Below, piece after piece: positions 18,127 to 26,905 of a DNA stretch of 64,000 nt (position 1 is its first letter; each line of letters begins with the position of its first letter). Made by a program: the position numbers and the translations under genes. The notes under the pieces were generated by a model that worked only from the letters and a program-made list of their open reading frames with translations, had not been told where the DNA came from and ran no database searches. This stretch comes from JACKCD01 sp041390905 (lineage in GTDB: Bacteria > Chloroflexota > Anaerolineae > Promineifilales > Promineifilaceae). The DNA lies in NCBI GenBank assembly GCA_041390905.1, contig JAWKPA010000012.1, forward strand, positions 2,728,001 through 2,792,000, read 5' to 3'.

Positions 18127-21100
18127 ATGAAACGGCCGTTTATCCACCCAACCAACCCCAACCATACCCACCGGCTTGCCCGCGCACGCCCCACGCCCCA
18201 CGCCCTGCTCCTCTTCCTCCTCCTTCTGCTCCTCGGCCACCGCGCCGCCCACGCCCAAACCGCGCTCCAGCCCACGGCCAGCTATTGGCAATACTCCGCT
18301 TCCGGCCGCTTGCAAAACGTCGTCACCGCCGACATCAACCACGACGGCATTTTAGAGTTCCTGATGGCCGATGAAGATGGCAAAGTAGATCTCATCAGCG
18401 CGTCCGGCATCCGCCAATGGCGCTATCTGGCCCAGGACCCCATCCTCAACCTGAATACCGTCAACCTGGACGGCGAAAGCCAGCCTGAGATGGAGGTCGT
18501 TTTAGCCATGCGTAATCGGCTGGTGCTGCTGACGGCCGATGGCGTTGTGATTCGGCAGATACGGCTGAACGAAAGCAACCCGGCCAGCAGCATCAATGAT
18601 TTTGAAGCGACTGAACGGCAAGACAGCCTGAATGACGGCGAAGCACTGATACCAACGGCCGTTTATGGCTACGACAGCGACCACGACGGCAATGAAGAGA
18701 TCCTGGTCGTCCTCAACACCGGTGTCCTGCTGCTTTATAACCAAATCGGCCAGCAAGTGTGGCACTACCAAGACCCCAACAGCAACAGCAACGCCGACCC
18801 CCATCTGGCACTGGCCGACTTTGACCAGGATGGCGAGCTTGAGATGATGCTGGCGCTGTTTACGCCGCGCCGCTTTGGGCATGTGGTTTATCTGGACAAC
18901 GAAGACCCACGCTGGGAGTTAAGTGTGTCGGGGCGGATAACGGCCGTTTCTCCCCTCACCTTTGACCCCGCCCTGCCGCCCCAGCTTGCCATCAGCACCA
19001 ACCTCGGCCACGTTTACCTCTACAATGCCAGCCGCGAACGGCTGTGGCTGCGCACGCTCAACAAGCCCGTCACCGCCATTGCCCCGGTGCAGTTGCCGCA
19101 GGGGATGGCGTTGGCGGTGGGAACGGCCGTTGGCACCGTCACCACCTTTGACCGCAACGGCCACCGTTTTTGGACACAAAACCTGGATCCCGACGCCACA
19201 CGCGGGATTTTGGCACTGTCAGGAACGGCCGTTAGCATCCCCGACGGCCGGCCCACCCTCGCCGTCACCATCGAACCCCAAATCAGCAGCGCCGGTTCCG
19301 CCGACCTCATCCTGCTGGGCAACAACCGCGAAACAATCGGCCGTTACGAAAGCATAGATATGCGCGGCCTCACCCGCCTCATAGACATCAACCGCGACAA
19401 CAACAGCGAACTACTTCTGGCTCGCTTCGCCACCCTCGAACTCATCGGCATCAGCACCAGCACCGGCGAAAGTGCCAGCGAATGGAACCATTCACTCAAC
19501 GCCGCCCCCCTCTCCATGCTCGTCGTTGACCTCGACAAAGACGGCACCGAAGAAATCATCGTTGGCACCCAGGACGGCCGCATTCACAGCCTCAACAGCA
19601 ACGGCACCATTCGCTCTCTCAACGACCCCGGTGGAGCCATCACCCACTTGGCCGCCCTCCCCAGCTCTCCCACCGAACCGCCCCACGTCGTTGTTGTCCG
19701 CAATGAAACCAACGCCTCCGAAGCCTTGCCGCAACGCGGCTGGCTGGAAATTCGCCAGCCCAATGGCGAAAAACGCAGCGAAACCCCCTTTGATGTCCCC
19801 ATTACCGCCCTACTAGTCAGCGACTTTGCCCCCAACGACGGGCCAGAAATCATCGTTGGCACCCAGAATGGTGCCATCCACCTCTTTTCCAGCGGCGGCG
19901 AACCCCTTTGGAGCCACGCCCTATCCAATAACAGCATCGAGCATTTGCTCGTCCTCAGCGGCAGCACCCAGCATGAACCAGAGATCATTCTCACCACCCG
20001 CCACGACTTGCTGGCAATCCGCGACATCAACGGCACGCTCGTCACCCGTCGCCTGGCAACCTACAGCGGCACCATCACCCAGGTCTACACCATGCCCGCC
20101 AACGGCAGCGAAGAACTCAGCCCCCGCCTGCTGGTCTTTGTGGACGATGGCTATGCCTATGGCCTCAACTGGCGCGGCATTCTAATGGCACAATTTGCCT
20201 GGCCTTTGGCTCTGCCCGGCTCACCCACCCTCAGCATCCCTAACGAACAATCGCTGACCGAAGCCTTCTTCAAAAATATCACCGCCTTTCTCGTTGCCAC
20301 CGCCGACGGTCACCTGCTGCGGCTTGATATTGAGGAAAACCGCCCCATCATCAGTTGGCAGCTTGAAAACGAGGGAACCATCACCAGCCTGCACTGGGAC
20401 GACCGCGATGGCGACGCCGTACCCGACACCGTTGTGGTTGGCACCCAGCGCGGTCAAGTCCACATTTATAGCCGCGCCCACACCCGCGAACCCAAGCTGA
20501 CGAACGAAATTGACCTGTTTAGCGGGCTGTTTGCCCTTACCGTGCTGCGCCGCGACAACAGCCAAACGGCCGATTTGCTCTTCATCACCGACAACGGCCT
20601 CGTCCAGCTTTACCGCGCCCAGGAAAACCGCCCGCCGCTGCTTACCAACCCCGGCGTAGAGCTGGCACAAGGGCAATACAGCATCAACGTCGCCGTCCAC
20701 GACGTGGAAAACGACCTCGTACACGTGCGGCTGGAGGTGCAAGACAGTGACACAGGGGAGTGGCAGCCTTTGGAAGAAAAGGAAATCAACAGCGGCAACG
20801 AATCCCTCTTCTGGCTGGTGCCAAACCCGCCAACCAGTGCCGAAGGGGTTTACTACCGCTTCCACTACAGTGATGGGCTTTATGAAGGGTATGTGACGCC
20901 ACCGCCAGGGCCAGTGCCGCTGTCGCTCTCGCCGCTGGCAACGCTGGCTCGCTATGGGCTGGTGCTGTTTGCCGCTCTGGGGCTGGTGACGTTTGTGCTG
21001 TTTGTGCGGCAGGCGCAATCGCCCGATGCGCGGGCGCAGCGGCTGCTGCGGCACATTCAGCGCACGCCGCAAGACACGCTGCGGCTGCTGGAAAACCGGT

Positions 21101-23166
21101 ACATTTATTACGATGGGGCGGTTGATTTTTTGCTGTACCTGGCAAATGCGGCGCGGCAGGAGCCAAACCGGCTGGTGGCAAATTTGGCGGATGGGCTGTT
21201 CTTGCTAAACGGCCGTTTTCGTGCCGGCCTCTCCATCATCAACAGCACCCTCGACGACATCAACGAACACATTCCCCCCTGGCACGACATCAGCCGCTGG
21301 CAAATGATTTACAAAACGGCCGCCGAACTGGCCGAAGCCCCCACCATCACCGAACTCAGCCTGCTGCGCCCTCACCTTGTCGAACTCCTCACCTTTCTCG
21401 AAGAGCGCGAACAATACGCCCCCGTCCTGGATGCCCTGCTACCCATCCTCACCAACCTGCGCGACAGCGAACGGGTAGAGCTGGCCGACGACCGTCTGGT
21501 TTACCTCAACGAAGCTGCCGTGTTGCTCAACCGTCTCACCCTGCAACTGCCCGAATTTTCCCCGCGCATGGAGCGCACCCTGGTACAGGGCATCAGCAAG
21601 CGGTGGGCCGGGCTGGTCAGTTCCACCATCGAAGAGCTGCGCGGCCGCGCTGACCTGCGCCTCACGCTCAAAACGAAGCGGCTGGTGCCAAATGCACAAA
21701 CGGCCGTTGTTCTCGAAATCCAGAACATCGGCCGCGCCACCGCCGAAAACGTCATGGCGATCCTCGACGAAAACCCCGCCTACAACCTGCTCAACATGCC
21801 CCCCCTCATCCCCCTGCTGCCCCCCGGCCGCTCGCGCCAAATCGAATTCGTCATTGCTCCCGCCGCCACCGACTCCTTCCGGCTGGCACTCACCATCACC
21901 TATGACGACCGCAACCAGCACGACAAAACGCTGGCCTTTGCCGACATGGTGCATCTGCTCCCGCCCGCCCGCGAATTCAGACCCGTTGCCAACCCCTACA
22001 TGCCCGGCACACCGCTGCGCCCCAACAGCCACCTCTTCTTTGGCCGCGAGCAGCTCTTTGGCTTTATTGCCGAAAACGCCGGCCGACGCGCCCATCGCAA
22101 CGTTCTCATTTTGGTGGGGCAGCGGCGCACCGGCAAAACATCGGCCCTGCTGCGGCTGGCCGAACACGTACCCGCCCACCTGCTGCCGGTTTATATTGAT
22201 TGCCAATCGCTGGGCGTAGTGCCGGGCATGCCCGCCCTGCTGCAAGAATTTGCCTGGCTCATTGCCGATGCCCTCGCCCTGCGCGATATTGACGTGGTGG
22301 TACCGGAGCCAGGCGAATGGCAGGAAGAGCCAACGCGCCAATTCCAGCGGCAATTTTTGCCCCACGTGCGCTCGCTGCTGCCGGCCGAAACCACCCTGCT
22401 GCTGGTGTTTGATGAGTTCGAGGCGTTTGAAAGCCTGGTCGAAGACCACATTTTGCCCCCCACCTTCTTCACCTATCTGCGCCACCTGATGCAGCACAGC
22501 GAAGGGCTAAACTTTATCTTTGTTGGCACGCGCCGCCTGGAAGAAATGAGCGCCGATTACTGGTCGGTGCTGTTCAACATTGCCCTTTACCGCAAGATTG
22601 ATTATTTAAGCCCGGACGCAGCCACGCGGCTCATTACCGAGCCGGTGCAGCCCAATCTGGTATATGACGATTTGGCACTGGACAAGATTTTGCGCGTCAC
22701 GGCGGGGCATCCCTACTTTTTGCAGTTGGTGTGCTATACGCTGGTGAAACGCGCCAACAGTGAACGCACGGGCTACATCACCATTTCCGATGTGAACGCG
22801 GCGCTGGATGAGATGCTGCGGCTGGGCGAAGTGCATTTTGCCTATTTGTGGCAGCGGTCGTCGTTTGTGGAAAAGGGGTTATTAACGGCCGTTTCCCACC
22901 TCATGGACCGCGACACCCCCATCCACCCCGAAGACCTCGTTGCCTTCCTCGCCCCCTACGGCATCTACCCCACCCCGGCCGAAGTCACCATGGCCCTCAT
23001 CCAGCTTGTGGAACGCGACATCATGCAAGAAATCACCGACGAAGGCCAAACCCGCTATATTCTACGAATCGAACTCGTTGGCCTCTGGGTTGCCAAAAAC
23101 AAAAGCCTCACCAAGCTCCACGCCAGCCGGATTGAAGAGGCGTTGTTGGCAGAAGCAACACTGTAA
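18127..23166 (+). CDS. Giant transmembrane protein: exported FG-GAP/VCBS propeller, one membrane helix, CARDB-like domain and AAA/STAND ATPase
   Basis: 1679 aa. A signal peptide (LLLFLLLLLLGHRAAHAQ) precedes about 850 residues of propeller-like repeats with Ca-binding-type loops (DINHDGILEF, DFDQDGELEM, DLDKDGTEEIIVGTQDGRI, DRDGDAVPDTVVVGTQ). A membrane helix is near 935-960 (LVLFAALGLVTFVLFV). Inside the cell follow a helical region, an Ig/CARDB-like segment (about 1171-1277) and an ATPase: FFGREQLF, Walker A GQRRTGKT (about 1331-1338), Walker B LLLVFDEFEAFE (about 1424). The ATPase resembles that of the preceding gene. The layout suggests an outside sensor driving an inside ATP switch. Eight or more AACGGCCGTT motifs fall in the gene. 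ATG chosen with GGAG 8 nt upstream. Confidence 0.83.
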   Translation: MKRPFIHPTNPNHTHRLARARPTPHALLLFLLLLLLGHRAAHAQTALQPTASYWQYSASGRLQNVVTADINHDGILEFLMADEDGKVDLISASGIRQWRYLAQDPILNLNTVNLDGESQPEMEVVLAMRNRLVLLTADGVVIRQIRLNESNPASSINDFEATERQDSLNDGEALIPTAVYGYDSDHDGNEEILVVLNTGVLLLYNQIGQQVWHYQDPNSNSNADPHLALADFDQDGELEMMLALFTPRRFGHVVYLDNEDPRWELSVSGRITAVSPLTFDPALPPQLAISTNLGHVYLYNASRERLWLRTLNKPVTAIAPVQLPQGMALAVGTAVGTVTTFDRNGHRFWTQNLDPDATRGILALSGTAVSIPDGRPTLAVTIEPQISSAGSADLILLGNNRETIGRYESIDMRGLTRLIDINRDNNSELLLARFATLELIGISTSTGESASEWNHSLNAAPLSMLVVDLDKDGTEEIIVGTQDGRIHSLNSNGTIRSLNDPGGAITHLAALPSSPTEPPHVVVVRNETNASEALPQRGWLEIRQPNGEKRSETPFDVPITALLVSDFAPNDGPEIIVGTQNGAIHLFSSGGEPLWSHALSNNSIEHLLVLSGSTQHEPEIILTTRHDLLAIRDINGTLVTRRLATYSGTITQVYTMPANGSEELSPRLLVFVDDGYAYGLNWRGILMAQFAWPLALPGSPTLSIPNEQSLTEAFFKNITAFLVATADGHLLRLDIEENRPIISWQLENEGTITSLHWDDRDGDAVPDTVVVGTQRGQVHIYSRAHTREPKLTNEIDLFSGLFALTVLRRDNSQTADLLFITDNGLVQLYRAQENRPPLLTNPGVELAQGQYSINVAVHDVENDLVHVRLEVQDSDTGEWQPLEEKEINSGNESLFWLVPNPPTSAEGVYYRFHYSDGLYEGYVTPPPGPVPLSLSPLATLARYGLVLFAALGLVTFVLFVRQAQSPDARAQRLLRHIQRTPQDTLRLLENRYIYYDGAVDFLLYLANAARQEPNRLVANLADGLFLLNGRFRAGLSIINSTLDDINEHIPPWHDISRWQMIYKTAAELAEAPTITELSLLRPHLVELLTFLEEREQYAPVLDALLPILTNLRDSERVELADDRLVYLNEAAVLLNRLTLQLPEFSPRMERTLVQGISKRWAGLVSSTIEELRGRADLRLTLKTKRLVPNAQTAVVLEIQNIGRATAENVMAILDENPAYNLLNMPPLIPLLPPGRSRQIEFVIAPAATDSFRLALTITYDDRNQHDKTLAFADMVHLLPPAREFRPVANPYMPGTPLRPNSHLFFGREQLFGFIAENAGRRAHRNVLILVGQRRTGKTSALLRLAEHVPAHLLPVYIDCQSLGVVPGMPALLQEFAWLIADALALRDIDVVVPEPGEWQEEPTRQFQRQFLPHVRSLLPAETTLLLVFDEFEAFESLVEDHILPPTFFTYLRHLMQHSEGLNFIFVGTRRLEEMSADYWSVLFNIALYRKIDYLSPDAATRLITEPVQPNLVYDDLALDKILRVTAGHPYFLQLVCYTLVKRANSERTGYITISDVNAALDEMLRLGEVHFAYLWQRSSFVEKGLLTAVSHLMDRDTPIHPEDLVAFLAPYGIYPTPAEVTMALIQLVERDIMQEITDEGQTRYILRIELVGLWVAKNKSLTKLHASRIEEALLAEATL

Positions 23167-23223
23167 TAAAGTAGGGCGTAGGGAGCGGGGCGCAGGAACA
23201 CCCTACACCCCACCCCCCACTCC

Positions 23224-23715
23224 CTACAACTCCCTCGGCCGCCACCAATTCAGCAGCGTACCCGTCACCTCATCCGTCAGCTCTTGCCACGAATCAATGG
23301 GCAGGGCTACGTGGGCAATGTTGGCGGTGGTAAACACGTCGTCCCAGTCGGTTAGCTGCGCCACCAGCTCTTCCATGCCGGGGTTATGCCCCACCACCAT
23401 CACGCAGTCGTGGCTGTTAACGGCCGTTTCCCGCAGCACCTCTAAATACGTCTCCGGGTCAGCGTGGTAAAGCTGGCGCGTGACAAGCAGCTCCCCTTCA
23501 AACCCGGCCGCTTCGGCCACCAGCCGCGCCGTGGTCACGGCTCGCTTGGCCGATGAACTGATGATCAATGAAGGGACAATACCCTCCTGGCGCAGCAGTT
23601 TGCCCATTTGCGGGGCGTCGGCTTCACCACGGGCGTTTAACGGCCGTTCGTGGTCCGACAAACTCCCCTGTGCCCAACTCGACTTCGCATGACGTAAGAT
23701 TAACAAACTTTTCAT
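23224..23715 (-). CDS. sixA: Phosphohistidine phosphatase, SixA type
   Basis: 163 aa histidine-phosphatase-superfamily protein. The catalytic RHG-type motif is LRHAKSSW at the N-terminus, with further conserved pieces ERPLNARGEADAP, SSAKRAVTTA and the second His in VMVVGHNPGMEEL. SixA removes phosphate from histidine phosphotransfer proteins. It lies tail-to-tail with the propeller-ATPase gene and head-to-head with a histidine kinase, which may be more than coincidence. Confidence 0.88.
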   Translation of the reverse strand: MKSLLILRHAKSSWAQGSLSDHERPLNARGEADAPQMGKLLRQEGIVPSLIISSSAKRAVTTARLVAEAAGFEGELLVTRQLYHADPETYLEVLRETAVNSHDCVMVVGHNPGMEELVAQLTDWDDVFTTANIAHVALPIDSWQELTDEVTGTLLNWWRPREL

Positions 23716-23774
23716 CTTATTTTTAGTACCTGTGACCTATTTCCTCTTGCAAACTTACTTTTTGAACGCTATAA

Positions 23775-25874
23775 ATGCAACCTATGACGACAACGGTAAA
23801 AGTGCCAAATTCTGCACGGCAACTCCAGGCATTATGGCAATCTTTAAATTACGCACTCTCAAGCATTTTCGATGCCCACGGCGTTTGTGCTGCCGTTGCC
23901 TATGAAATTGCCATTCATACCGGCCTCACCACCGTCGTTAGCATCAGCGACCCCCAACGCCAATATTACGACGTTTGGGTCTGTCATAGCAATGGCGAAA
24001 CCGAACAAACTCGCTGGGAAGACAAAAAAGCCACCTTTGAAAGCATTCTCAGCGCCGGCCGCGCCATCCGTCTGGACAAATTTGAGCGTCCGCCGGCCGA
24101 ACTGCTTAAAAGCGAGCTATGGCAACTGCCCCGTGAATCTATCCTGGCCGTACCCATTCCCTACCCCGACAGCTACAACCCCTCCACCCCGCCCGGTGCC
24201 ATCTGCCTCATAGACCCCACGCCCAACAGCATTCTCACCGAGCAAACTCTGGAGCCACTTGCCAGCAACGTCACCGTCTTTTTGGATCGCGCCTACTTAC
24301 GCCACCAAACCGACCGTCAGGACGTCGAATTCGCCGTTGTTTCCGACATCAGCTACACGCTAACGTCTACCCTCAGCCTGCCCACCATCTTCAAGCAGCT
24401 TACCGGCACCGTGCGCCGCACCCTCAACGTTGAAGAACTGTCCGTGGGGCTACGCGAACCCAACGGCGACATCGAATTTGTCAAAATGGTCATGGGCAAC
24501 CGCTTTCAAGACATGCCCCCCATTCGCCTGAAGCAAGGCCAGGGCATTGCTGGCTGGGTGGCCGAAAACCGCCAGCCCGTCATCATCAACGACACCTACG
24601 CCGACGACCGCTTTTATTCCAACGTAGACAAACTTTCCGGCTTCCAAACTAAATCCATGATTTGCATTCCCTTGCAAGTGGAAGACCGGATCATTGGTGT
24701 GCTACAGGCCATCAACAAACAAACGGGCAAATTCACCCAGCATGATTTGCGCCTGCTACAGGCCATTGGTGGCTCACTCGCTGCCGCCATCGAAAACGCC
24801 CGGCTGCACCAGGATGTGATTGCTGAAAAGCGCCGTATTGAAACAATCTTTAGCTCCATGTCAGAGGGGATGCTCACCACCACGGCCGACGGCGTGATCA
24901 CCCATGCCAACGACGCACTGCTCAGCTTGCTCCAGGCTCGCACCACCAGTCTTGTTCAGCAAAACGCGAGAGAGATCGTTCAGCTCAAAAAGTCAGAATT
25001 TTCGGACTTTGCCCAAAAGGTGCGTCATGCCAAAGGCGAGTTCCCCCAATTGGCGGCCGATTTGCGCCAGACAGATGGCAACTATGTCCCCGTTCTCATC
25101 AGCGGTGCGCCGGTGCAGCATCAAGACGGGCAAATCAACGAAGTGATCTTTGTCTTTAGCGACCTGCGTCAAATCCGCGAAGTGGAGCGGATGCGCGACG
25201 ACTTTTTCCACGGCATCGTCCACGAACTGCGCACGCCGCTGGCAACCATTTTGATGTACGCCCGGCTGCTGCGCGAGGGCAAGGCGCAGCAAAAAGAAAA
25301 GCAAGACCGCTTCCTGGGCGTTATCGAGCGCGAGAGCGACCGTTTGCAGCAAATGGTGCGCCAAATGCTCCAGCTTGCCAAACAAGAAGCCCGCGAACTC
25401 CAGCGCAGTTCAGAGCCTGTAAACGTCAACGGCTTTTTTGATGAGATGCTCCCCGCTATGGCCGACCAAGCCACCGAAAAAGGGCTAATCTTCCGCCAGC
25501 GCATCCAGCCCAATTTGCCTGATGTCATGGTAAATCCCGACACGCTGCATCTCATTTTCAAAAATTTGGTGGAAAACGCGATCAAATTTACGCTGTCGGG
25601 TACGGTGCAGGTCAGTGCCGACCTAAAAAATGATTCCACGCTGCGGGTGCAGGTGCGCGACGAAGGCATTGGCATCCCCAAGCACGCGCTGCCCAACCTG
25701 TTCCAACGTTTCTACCGCACCCAGGTGGCCGTCGAGCGCGGCATTGCCGGGACGGGTCTGGGGCTTTACATGGTGAAGCAAAGCGTGGAAAGCTACAACG
25801 GTACGATTTCGGTGGTTAGCGAAGAAGGACGCGGCACCACCTTCACTGTTTGTCTCCCCGCCGCCGAACTGTAA
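23775..25874 (+). CDS. Soluble sensor histidine kinase (GAF-GAF-PAS-HisKA-HATPase)
   Basis: 699 aa with no membrane segment, so a cytoplasmic sensor. A GAF-like region (about 15-170) is followed by a clear GAF domain (about 195-345; LKQGQGIAGWVAENRQPVI, SMICIPLQVEDRIIGVLQAI). A PAS domain comes next (about 350-455; GMLTTTADGVITHANDA), then HisKA with His483 in FHGIVHELRTPLATI. The ATP-binding domain has the N-box LVENAIKFTL, DEGIGIPKH and GTGLGLYMVKQ. No response regulator is adjacent. The nearest related gene is the divergent sixA. Confidence 0.93.
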   Translation: MQPMTTTVKVPNSARQLQALWQSLNYALSSIFDAHGVCAAVAYEIAIHTGLTTVVSISDPQRQYYDVWVCHSNGETEQTRWEDKKATFESILSAGRAIRLDKFERPPAELLKSELWQLPRESILAVPIPYPDSYNPSTPPGAICLIDPTPNSILTEQTLEPLASNVTVFLDRAYLRHQTDRQDVEFAVVSDISYTLTSTLSLPTIFKQLTGTVRRTLNVEELSVGLREPNGDIEFVKMVMGNRFQDMPPIRLKQGQGIAGWVAENRQPVIINDTYADDRFYSNVDKLSGFQTKSMICIPLQVEDRIIGVLQAINKQTGKFTQHDLRLLQAIGGSLAAAIENARLHQDVIAEKRRIETIFSSMSEGMLTTTADGVITHANDALLSLLQARTTSLVQQNAREIVQLKKSEFSDFAQKVRHAKGEFPQLAADLRQTDGNYVPVLISGAPVQHQDGQINEVIFVFSDLRQIREVERMRDDFFHGIVHELRTPLATILMYARLLREGKAQQKEKQDRFLGVIERESDRLQQMVRQMLQLAKQEARELQRSSEPVNVNGFFDEMLPAMADQATEKGLIFRQRIQPNLPDVMVNPDTLHLIFKNLVENAIKFTLSGTVQVSADLKNDSTLRVQVRDEGIGIPKHALPNLFQRFYRTQVAVERGIAGTGLGLYMVKQSVESYNGTISVVSEEGRGTTFTVCLPAAEL

Positions 25875-25921
25875 AAGCGACGTGACTGCACCTCAAGGCT
25901 CCATTTGTAGTATCTCTTAAT

Positions 25922-26797
25922 TTACCCTATCCCTAATTCAGCCGCTAATGCCCGCCGATAGACTGCCCGCACCTCTGGTTCGGGGGCGTTGGCAATGCGA
26001 AGGCAGCAGTAGGCAGCGAAGCGGTAGGTGTAGTAGGGGGTGAGGTGGGGCAAACGGCCGTTTACCCCCTCATCCCCATATGCCTGCAAAAAGTCCGTCC
26101 GCTCCGCGTCAGTCAGCGGCTCGTGGTGGAACAAAATGTTTAGACCCGGCGACAAAAATGACCACACATCCTCCGTCGGGTCGCCCAGCCCCGGACACTG
26201 CCAGTCAATAATCCGCAGCCCGCGTGGGCCATCAATCATATTGCCAGGGCCAAAGTCGGTGTGGAGCAAAAACGGCCGTTCTGCCTGCGGCAAAGGCCGG
26301 ACAGGTGGGCGAAGCCGCCGCACCTGCTGCACCTGGCTACTTTCAGGAATCGCTGCCAGTAACTCATCTCCCTGCGCCAAAATCCCCTCGGCACTGGTTG
26401 GTTGCTGCCGAAACTGGGTCAGGCCGCTGGCATCCAGCGCGTGCAGCCGCCGCAGCACATCGGCCACAGCAACCACGCCGCTTTGCCACATGCGCCCCGG
26501 CCAAAACTCGTAAATTAGCACGGGGGGCTGGTCGTTGACGGCGGGGAAATAGGCGATGGGGTCGGGAGCAACGGCCGTTCCTTGCAGCACTTGCAACGCC
26601 GCCGCCTCGGCATCGGGTAAAATCGGGTAGAGCGTCAACTCCCACCCCGCCCGAAACACCTTGGCTACCCAATCCACGCCGTCCCCCTGAATGCGGTAAA
26701 CGGCGTTCCAGTATCCCCCTTTGAGCGGCGTGGCGGCAAAAACGGCCGTTTTGTCCAGCAGCCTCCGCTCACGCAAAAAGTCAAGTAGGTTGTGCAT
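25922..26797 (-). CDS. Aminoglycoside phosphotransferase-family kinase
   Basis: 291 aa protein-kinase-fold small-molecule kinase. It has a Lys region (WVAKVFRAG), the catalytic loop LLHTDFGPGNMI (HxDxxxxN pattern) and the Mg-binding IIDWQCPGLGDPTEDVW. These are the Brenner and DxD motifs of the APH/choline kinase family. The substrate is unknown; resistance should not be assumed. Three AACGGCCGTT motifs lie in the gene, with a strong composition switch at 26053. Confidence 0.85.
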   Translation of the reverse strand: MHNLLDFLRERRLLDKTAVFAATPLKGGYWNAVYRIQGDGVDWVAKVFRAGWELTLYPILPDAEAAALQVLQGTAVAPDPIAYFPAVNDQPPVLIYEFWPGRMWQSGVVAVADVLRRLHALDASGLTQFRQQPTSAEGILAQGDELLAAIPESSQVQQVRRLRPPVRPLPQAERPFLLHTDFGPGNMIDGPRGLRIIDWQCPGLGDPTEDVWSFLSPGLNILFHHEPLTDAERTDFLQAYGDEGVNGRLPHLTPYYTYRFAAYCCLRIANAPEPEVRAVYRRALAAELGIG

Positions 26798-26810
26798 AAC
26801 AAAGAGAACA

Positions 26811-26898
26811 GGACGCAGATTTTCCTGATTTTCCTGATTTGCAGGTGCTTGTTGGCAAACTTGACTTCAAATCTGCGTCATCAGAGAAATCTGCGTCC
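26811..26898. repeat. GCAGATTTTCCTGA-type inverted repeat (family D)
   Basis: GGACGCAGATTTTCCTGA (26811-26828) pairs with TCAGAGAAATCTGCGTCC (26881-26898). It lies between the pyrG stop and the APH-like gene. The same words reappear at 31490-31612 downstream of the BTAD-AAA gene. Confidence 0.75.
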
Positions 26899-26905
26899 CA
26901 TTATC

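Noticed and set aside
21439..22497. 352-codon frame on the minus strand inside the giant ATPase gene
   Set aside because: It mirrors the coding frame; no recognisable domain, Gln/Gly/Val-rich product.
25922..26797. Aminoglycoside resistance gene
   Set aside because: The APH fold is clear, but the family mostly acts on other small molecules and the context gives no sign of resistance.
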